From NCBI GenBank assembly GCA_036426205.1, contig CM071570.1, forward strand, positions 138,064,356-138,128,355: a DNA stretch of 64,000 nt, in the 5' to 3' direction. The notes beneath the pieces are model-generated. The model was given only the letters and a program-made list of their open reading frames with translations. It was not told where the DNA came from and did no database searches. Of this stretch, positions 57,297 to 64,000 are shown piece by piece. Numbering within the stretch: the stretch's first letter is position 1; every line of letters starts with the position of its first letter. The translations under genes were made by a program, and so were the position numbers. Origin of the DNA: Ascaphus truei. Taxonomy: Eukaryota > Chordata > Amphibia > Anura > Ascaphidae.

Positions 57297-59440
57297 CCAG
57301 CCAGAAACAACGCTGACCGAGCTGGCTACCCCTTCGGAAGATCCTGCCTCCCCAGACAGATGAAGAGCCGTCACGCATTCCTAGGTTGCCTACCCACCCT
57401 GAATGCCAGTAGCCCTCATCCCCTTACCTGCAACACTGATCCCCCAGGAACAGCAACTGGCTCCAGCCTGCCTTGCAGCTTCCATCAGAGAGACCTCCAC
57501 GCAAGCCCTGGGGCACACCAAAGATGGCCGCCACTGCCCCTCCGCATCCTCTGACTCCCCAAGACCGTCCTGCAGCAGAAGAGGAACCCTGACTACCTAG
57601 CGGTCCATTGCGAGCTCTCCTGTCCCTCTGCCCCCCTTCCCCTCCCCCTCCCCCCCCCCCCTCCCCTTCACCCTGCCCCACTACTCATCCTCCCAGATCC
57701 AGCTTTGCGAAGAAGGCCCCCCTTCAATCGGCTGGAGCCACCCCGACAGATGCTCCCCGTCGGTCTGCACCGGACCCCACCTTGACGCGAGTCCTGCTCC
57801 AATACCCCGGATGCCCAGTTCACTTTTCCTAATAAAAAAAAATTGAACCGGGACTACCTACTGCAGAACTGATGCCTCTTCAGAGACCAGCTCATGCCGG
57901 AAGCACTCCTCTTACCAGGGACTACTTTCCTACGTCCCCTCCATACCGAACTACGGTGGTCAGGTTGTATACAATCGTCTTGACCTCCTCACATTTGCAC
58001 CCCCCACCCCATCCCCCAAGGCAAGCTCCATATGCCACCCCCCCCCCATCCCCACCCCATCCCCCCTTCCCACCACACACACCCCTCCCCCGTCTCACGG
58101 TCTCAGCCCTCCCCCACACTATGCCCTCCGATACCCTCTGCTAAAACGGAGGTGGACATACCCGAATGGCGCTAAACTTGACTATGCTATATATGTCTTT
58201 GCCCTATCCGTATGATCTATGCAGAGCCCAGCCTCTTGGGCCCCTATACCCCCCAATGCAATTCCCCTATGTATAATCATGCTTAGCTCACTGTATATGC
58301 TCCTTACTACTGTGGTCCACCTCCCCTACGTCTCCCCCCCCCCTCCCCAACCCAGCAACGGGCCCCCCCCCGATGCCCCCCCAGGAACCCCCCTATGCCA
58401 GAATGAGGAACGGTATTCTTGATCTGTGTATGCATCTACAATGACTGTTCCGTATGGTTTCATGAGAACATAGAGTCTGAGGACTCGCAGACATGGTGCT
58501 CAACTCAAATGTGCTCCCCAGGTATCACTCAAATATTTTATATATCTCTGATAATGTCGACCCATCCTCTCAGTACCCCCCCCCTCCCTTCCCCTTCTTC
58601 CCCTACCCCCCAGCCCAGCAACGGGGTCGCCCCCGATGTCCTCCCCAGGGACCCTCTATGTGCGAGCGAGGAACGGTTTAATTGATCTATGTATGTATCT
58701 ACACAGTCGGTTTTACATGGTTTAATGAGAACATTGAACCTGAGGATTAGCAGACCTGCTGCTCATTTCAAATGTGCCCTAAGTGTACCACCAAAACTTT
58801 GTATATACCTCTGAAAGTGTTGACCCACCCTATCAGTACCCCCCCTCCTCCCCCCCCTCCTCCCCCACCCCCTTCCCCCACTCCCCTCCCCCACTCCCTA
58901 GCAGTCCCTGAAAGCTGCCAAATAAGGGCACCGCTGCTATGTTCCTAGTTGGCCGAAGACACAAGGCCCCAGAGTCCCCCCCCCCCCCCCCCCCCCCCTC
59001 CTGCTCCCTCAACGAAGGCCCAACGGCCCTCCCCCCACCCCCCCTCTCACAACCCCCATAAGAGTTCATAGCTTCCCAATGTTGCCGCTCAGAATTGTTT
59101 GCAGGGTTGCGTTACTATCTCCCTACCACCCTGCTACTTGCAGGCTCCCCCCCCAGCCTCAAACTAGGAGGGTGTTGGACCTCGAATACTGGTCTCGCCC
59201 CATGTTTGGTGACCCGGAAAGCTCTCCAGGGGTTTTACATCCCCTTCCCTTGACACCACGGTGCCAAGAGGAAACTCTTTTGGGCTCCCGGACAGCCCGC
59301 ATTCCTTCTCTCCCCCTTGTGTCCACCCCCCCTCCACACCCAGCTTCCCTCCCCTCCCCTCTTCCCCCCTCTCTGGCTCCCTCCACCCGCAGGGGTCCTT
59401 ACAGGGACTACACGAGGCCCCCCTGCCCCCTCGCTAGAGG
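57297..59440. other. C-rich inter-ORF region of the rearranged L1
   Basis: No endonuclease domain is visible between ORF1 and the RT fragment. The stretch is instead rich in C runs (for example 58977-58998) and contains a duplicated 263-bp unit. The Pro-rich frames (74-161 aa) follow the C runs and show no domain. Either this family has a long spacer and lost the endonuclease, or C-rich DNA replaced it. Confidence 0.6.
58353..58870. repeat. 263-bp tandem duplication within the L1 spacer
   Basis: CAGCAACGGG starts at 58353 and 58616. Both units share GAGGAACGGT, TTGATCT(G)TGTATG, a CATGGTTT(A/C)ATGAGAACAT phrase and a GT(C/G)(G/T)ACCCA segment followed by C-rich sequence. The units are diverged, so the duplication is not recent. 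Confidence 0.8.
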
Positions 59441-59457
59441 ACCCATCCACCCCCGAT

Positions 59458-59897
59458 ATGGGAATCACACGGGGCCAAGAGCAGGACAGTGCCAAAATAG
59501 CCACAAAATACCTGACTCAATGCAACCTCCCATCTCTATCAGCCGAAGAGCTCGAGTTCCTTAACCAAAAAATATCTCAGGAGGAATTGTCCCAAGCCAT
59601 AAGCTCCCTCAAAATAGCTAAGACACCGGGCCCAGATGGGTTTTCTGACGTGTATTTAAAAAGTTCGCAGCATCCCTCTCCCCCTATCTACTGGACATGT
59701 TTAATTCCTACCTGGAAGGTGAGCCAATCCCAGGCACAATTTCGGCCGCCAACCTTGCTATCATCCATAAGGAAGGGAAGGGACCTGCTACAATGCGGTA
59801 ATTACAGACCGATCTCCCTACTTAATACAGACCTCAAACTCTTCAGCAAGATCTTAGCAAACAGACTGAACCCGATTCTCCCCAGACACAGTTTTTT
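59458..59897 (+). pseudogene. L1-type LINE ORF2, start of the reverse transcriptase
   Basis: Contains the pre-RT and RT start: GQEQDSAKIATKYLTQ, EFLNQKISQEELSQAI, KTPGPDGF, and after an interruption GNYRPISLLNTDLKLFSKIL and ANRLNPILP. A frameshift near 59660 moves KFAASLSPYLLDMFNSYLEG out of frame, and another near 59790 returns it. Similarity stops at about 59893, before the catalytic motifs. Probably the same insertion as ORF1 at 56538. Confidence 0.85.
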
Positions 59898-59899
59898 GC

Positions 59900-60700
59900 G
59901 CCTATTTTTCACTTTGTTACAATATTTCCGTATTATCTAGACATAAAAGTTTTGAAATCATTGAAACAATGTAATTGTATGTAATGTTAGTTTATACTGC
60001 ACTATGTGCATTTTCATATGGAGTAGGTCAGATAATTGTTTCATTTGTTTATATAAATCTGGAAAGTTGTACATTTTGGTTGCCCAAAACAGTGCTACTT
60101 ACGTGGCAACTTATCAAACATAGCCTGAATAACCCAGACGTTTTACAATGAAAACAGTGATAACCTTGTAATAGATACATCGACTCCACCAACAGTTCAT
60201 TTATATTCCAGGACGGGACATTTTTAGTGGCGACATATTTTATTTGCATGAAATCATTGTAATGTGGTCGTTCTTTATGCCAGTTTTCACTGCTGGCGAA
60301 TTACTCAACACAATTCCGAATGTCAAAACAAGAGTAAGCCACTATTTTCCTAAAGTGTATAATCTCCAATTCCCATTTCGCTTTCACGTATAAAAACATT
60401 CACTTCCTGAAAGAAGACTCACGCTATTTAAGAGCAACATAAACACTTCCCACTGACTAAGCAGTGAAACGTCTCTTCAGAAAGATATTTCAACAAAGAT
60501 CTATAAATATATCATTTTAAAGCCAAATCTTATTCAAACAGAAACACAATTTGAACATTGGGATTTATTGGATATTTGAACTTTACTTTCCCTGCTGTTA
60601 TTCCAACAACTAGTGTTACTGTCATGAAAGCATGTTGAAATAAAATATTTAAAATATACTGTTATGAAACATACCATTTTTGTATTGTTGTGCGTAATAT
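59900..60700. other. No gene recognised
   Basis: AT-rich. A weak hammerhead-like string at 60453 (CTGACTA..GAAACGTC) has no usable stems. Nothing else is assignable. Confidence 0.55.
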
Positions 60701-60703
60701 ATT

Positions 60704-60976
60704 ACATTGTTACATGGTGGATGAGGTTGAAAAAAGACATACAGTACAGTATGTCTATCAAGTTCAACCTATGACAAATTTAGACCACAGATATTTTATT
60801 CTATATTTGTGTTTACAGTATATTGATCACAGAAAGGCAAACAAAACACCCCAGTGAAGCATCATCAATATTGTCTCATAAAGGGAAAATTAAATTACTA
60901 GATTACTTCAAATAATCTGATTTCTCTCTGGATCAACATCATTCCCATGTTTACTGATTTGGTATATCTCTGTATA
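60704..60976 (-). mobile_element. CR1-type LINE, 3' end
   Basis: The 3' end of the minus-strand CR1 element whose coding part lies at 62330-64000. Matching phrases with 42523-42640 include TTACAT-GT-GATGAGGTTGA and AAAAAAGACATAC. Sequence continuity with 62330 is restored when the foldback insertion is removed. Confidence 0.8.
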
Positions 60977-62315
60977 GGAAGAAATGAAGAAAAAAACAGC
61001 GCATGAGACTCATGGTGAAGTAAAGTTTGTAATATGTATGTTGGTCAATAAACGGGTAAGTGTGGTGTGTACACCAGGGTAGCTCTTTTAAACACATTTC
61101 ATGTAGCTATGACATGGGTTTATCACACTGGAACGAACGAATGACCAACACCACTGAGCCTCTCGCCAGATGTATTGAGGGGTAGCCGATCTCTGCAAGA
61201 CGAACAGGACCACACAGAGAGACGCGATGCTCCCAGGGTAGCAGGCACAGGAAACGTCTCATGGCTCAGGTAATCAGCGGGCAAGCCCCATCGGTGTAGA
61301 GGAAATCTTTCCAAATTAAAGCCCCATGCACAGCAGTGTCAGTAGCAGCAGCCTCTGGCGTCACAAGATCCTGACCATGTGGTATCTGTCAGTGGATCGC
61401 GATAACAATTGCAGGCTCAGATGGAGCAGTGGATAAGCAAATGTCCCCAGGAATAAACTCTAGCCCAAAAACTATCCCGAACGCTAGAGGCTGCTTCTAC
61501 TGACACTGCTGTGCACAGGGCTCTACACCGACAGAGCTTGTGCGCTGATTACCTGACCGAGGATGTGGACCCTGTACCTGCTACCCTGGGAGCATCGCAT
61601 CCCTCTGTGTGGTCCCGTTCGTCTTGCAGATATTGGCTACCGCTCAATACATCTGGCGAGAGGCTCAGTGGTGTTGGTCGTTTGACCGTTCCAGTGTGAT
61701 AAACCCATGTCATAGCTACATGAAATGTGTTAAAAGAATTACCATGATGTACGCACCCCACTTACCCGTTTATTGACCAACATATATAATAATAACAATA
61801 ATAGTTTGTTCTTGTACAGTGCTGCTAGTTTTACATAGTGCTTAACAGAGACATTTTGCAGACACAGTCCCTGCCCCATGGAGCTTATGTTTTTTTTTTT
61901 TATGAGGCACTGTTGTTAAGGTGAACCAAGGTCATAAGGAGTCAACACTGGGAATTGAACCAGGTTCCAGGTGCTCCAAACTCAGTGCCAGTCAGTGTCT
62001 TTACTCACTGAGCTGCTTCTTCTCCCTTCTCTCCTAATACAAACTTTACTTCACCATGAGTGTTGTGCGCTGGTGTTTTTCTACATTTCTTCTTGTACCC
62101 GAGAGATGTTGAGCCGTCTCTTGTGAACAGCTGCAGACCTATTGTACACACACTTTTAAGGGCCTGTAAATTCTACAGTTCCCTTATCACATGTGATTGA
62201 TCCACATTGAGGATTTGATCCAGGTGTTTTGGTATCTCTATATTGAGTATTTTCACTGCACAAACTGCTTTTCACTGCCCTTTTATACACTTGCTGCGCA
62301 CTTTTCCTTTTCTTT
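60977..62315 (+). mobile_element. Foldback element inserted in CR1, 14-bp target duplication
   Basis: Inverted arms are about 60977-61420 and 61425-62100: CATGTAGCTATGACATGGGT against ACCCATGTCATAGCTACATG, and ACACAGAGAGACGCGATGCT against AGCATCGCATCCCTCTGTGT. The right arm continues alone to 62315. Flanks are tatatctctgtata (60963-60976) and tatatccctgtata (62316-62329), 13 of 14 identical. A weak hammerhead-like string lies at 61696-61731. A SINE sits in the right arm. The architecture matches the PLE-type insertions. Confidence 0.8.
61785..62036 (-). mobile_element. tRNA-derived SINE, minus strand, nested in the foldback
   Basis: In antisense the unit starts with GCAGCTCAGTGAGTAAAGAC, resembling a pol III A box region. 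GGTTCAATTCC follows about 45 nt later, close to the B box GGTTCGANTCC. It ends in TGTACAAGAACAAACTATTA and ATT repeats. It interrupts the right foldback arm, which is continuous in the left arm at the equivalent place (near 61035). Exact ends are not fixed. Confidence 0.7.
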
Positions 62316-62329
62316 TATATCCCTGTATA

Positions 62330-64000
62330 CCTTTCATTTCTAAAAAAAAAATGTCCAAACAAACAAAAGCAAGGGTCCCGGTACCAATCCTTGAAGTACT
62401 CCATGCACACCTTTAAGCCAACGTAATAAGGTTCCATTTATGACAATTCTCTGTTGTCTATCCCAGGGGTGCGCGAACTATTGGCGCTGCGCCCCCCCTG
62501 CCTGCTCCACCCGGTGGTCGCGCCCCCGTACCTTGCTTTCCTGCGTCAAACGACGCTGTGGGGTCATGTGACATCACGCCGTGACCCCGACACCACGTTG
62601 CCATGGCGACGGTTCATGTGACATAACGTCACATGGTCCCGCGGCGTCAAATGACGCCGCATTGCCATGGCGATGTGTCACCATGCTTCTGAAACCCGGT
62701 AAGTTGAGAGTTGCAGATGCCTCATTAAATGAAATGCCTTGGGGAAGAGCGCGGGGCATCTGCAACCACCTGCGCCCCCCCGAGAAAATCTCATGCCCCC
62801 CTGGGGAGCGCGCCCCCCCCCCCCCAGTTTGCGCACCCCTGGTCTATCCTTTAACCCGTTTTCAATCCAAGTACAATTTATTTTATTTTGTACACTAACC
62901 TCTTGTGTGGAACTATATCAAAAGCCTTTGCAAAATCGAAGTAGACCACGTCAACTGCATTACCCTGATCTAAATGCCTACTTACCTCCTCAAAGAAACT
63001 AATAAGTTTAGTTTGGCACGACCTATGCTTCATAAATCTATGCTGACTATTGATAGTAAATTTTGTTTCCCATTAGGTATTCCTGAATATTATTCCGTAC
63101 TAAACCTTCAAGTAGCTTCCCCACTATTGATGTCAGCCTTACAGGTCTGTAATTCCCCGGTTGTGATCTAGCTCCCTATTTAAATATAGACACCACATGT
63201 GCTTTATACCAATCTTGTGGTACCGAGCCTGTGGAAATTGAGTCCATGAATATTAAATGAAATGGTTTGGCTATTATTACTGAACTTAACTCCCTAAGAA
63301 CTATTGGGTGCATGCTATGCGGGCCAGGTGCTTTATTTACTTTAATTTTATCAAGCCGCCTATGCACTTCTTCCTCAGTTAACCAATTGTTTGTTAATAT
63401 AGAGGTTGTGGCTTCCTCCTGTGGCACTATTTTTGCAATTGATTCCTCCCTGGAAAATACAGAGGCAAAGAGTTTGTTTAATACCTCTGCTTTTTCCATA
63501 TATCCAATCATTTGTCTGCTCCCTCACACTAAAAGGGTCCTATAATGTATTTTCTAATCTGTTTCGTATTAAGGTACTTAAAGAACTTTTTAGGGTTGAT
63601 CTTACTGTTTGTTGCAATCCTTTTTTAATTTTCAATTTTTTCTAATTTGATTGCCCTTTTGCAACTTTTATTACATTCCTTATAATTCTGATATGATGCC
63701 TCCATACGTTCTGACTTTAAAAGCCATTGTCTTCCTTTCCATTTCCTCCCCAACCTGTTTATTTAGCCACATTGGTTTAGACTTTTTTCTTTTATATTTA
63801 TTACCCAAGGGTATACACTGATAATTGTGCTTTTCTAACAATGTTTTAAAGACTGACCATTTGTCCTTCATATTTACCCTGCAAAAACATTATCCCAATT
63901 TATTCCTTGTAGATTATTCTTCAGTTTATTAAAATCTGCCTTTCTAAAATGTAAAGTCTTTGTTGAACCCATATAATATGTTTTTTGATAATTTATTTAA
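62330..64000 (-). pseudogene. CR1-type LINE, linker and reverse transcriptase, minus strand
   Basis: From the window edge downward: the linker with NKQVGEEMERK (63680-63871), then 63176-63511 with LNKLFASVFSREES, LTEEEVHRRLDKIKVNKAPG and VPQDWYKAHVVSIFK (start of the RT). Further fragments in other frames read as DFAKAFDIVPHKRLV (about 62935) and GVLQGLVPGP (about 62385), decayed forms of the family's DFSKAFDTV and GVPQGSVLGP. Several stops and frameshifts make it a pseudogene. The hAT MITE at 62464-62841 splits it between those two motifs. The endonuclease would lie beyond the window. Same family as 5304-6072. Confidence 0.85.
62464..62841. mobile_element. hAT-type MITE, family B copy 2
   Basis: Ends CAGGGGTGCGCGAACT and AGTTTGCGCACCCCTG are inverted (15 of 16). 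The 8-bp duplication gtctatcc is perfect (62456-62463, 62842-62849). The 378-bp interior is CpG-rich with CCATGGCGA and GACGCC hairpins and matches 44477-44825. It interrupts the CR1 reverse transcriptase. Confidence 0.93.

Noticed and set aside
57360..59069. Pro-rich frames after L1 ORF1
   Set aside because: They are driven by C runs and lack endonuclease or other domain motifs.
60453..60480. Hammerhead at 60453
   Set aside because: CTGACTA and GAAACGTC are present, but stem II is only a few bases and stem I cannot form.
61785..62036. Functional tRNA gene
   Set aside because: A- and B-box-like phrases exist, but no cloverleaf could be drawn and the sequence continues into a SINE body.

Overview
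The window is repeat-dense vertebrate DNA, most likely from an anuran amphibian. This rests on the combination of Penelope-like elements (PLEs) with a GIY-YIG domain, CR1- and L2/Rex-type LINE fragments, an L1/Tx1-type ORF1, many hammerhead-ribozyme-like motifs, hAT and Harbinger MITEs and long simple repeats. No host protein-coding gene, rRNA or functional tRNA gene could be recognised. Almost every long reading frame is either a transposon fragment or low-complexity sequence, so this is probably intergenic or intronic. The species call is inference.

Layout. 1-1.1 kb: C-rich minisatellites. 1.1-10 kb: a hAT MITE, hairpin repeats, a CR1 endonuclease remnant and unassigned DNA. 10-20 kb: a LINE tail, a 670-bp solo LTR, a hammerhead-bearing element, a dyad cluster of an octamer-containing repeat, a hAT and a Harbinger MITE. 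21.8-24.3 kb: an inverted PLE insertion interrupted by a 1,086-bp solo LTR. 28-36.7 kb: a Harbinger MITE, two foldbacks, an L2/Rex-like LINE (minus strand) split by a palindromic hammerhead element, and a tandem array of the octamer repeat. 37.8-39.5 kb: three minus-strand hammerhead elements, one nested in another. 39.8-48.3 kb: a palindromic MITE and several hAT and Harbinger MITEs, some nested. 48.5-54.4 kb: a 5.9-kb head-to-head PLE dimer with a 20-bp target duplication and a 438-aa ORF. 55.7-60 kb: another hammerhead and a rearranged L1 copy. 60.7-64 kb: a minus-strand CR1 LINE carrying a foldback (itself carrying a SINE) and a hAT MITE.

The most distinctive pattern is a set of hammerhead-like motifs (seven or so reasonable, several weak). 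Several lie in inverted-dimer insertions with 14-20-bp target duplications and tails next to (TA)n tracts. This fits PLEs and non-autonomous derivatives. Hammerheads in PLEs are established; the recurrent U3/A8 core variant, the inverted-dimer architecture and the nesting deserve checking. Target duplications (hAT 8 bp, Harbinger TWA, LTR 4 bp, PLE 14-20 bp) give a relative order of insertions. All calls come from reading the sequence, without database searches.
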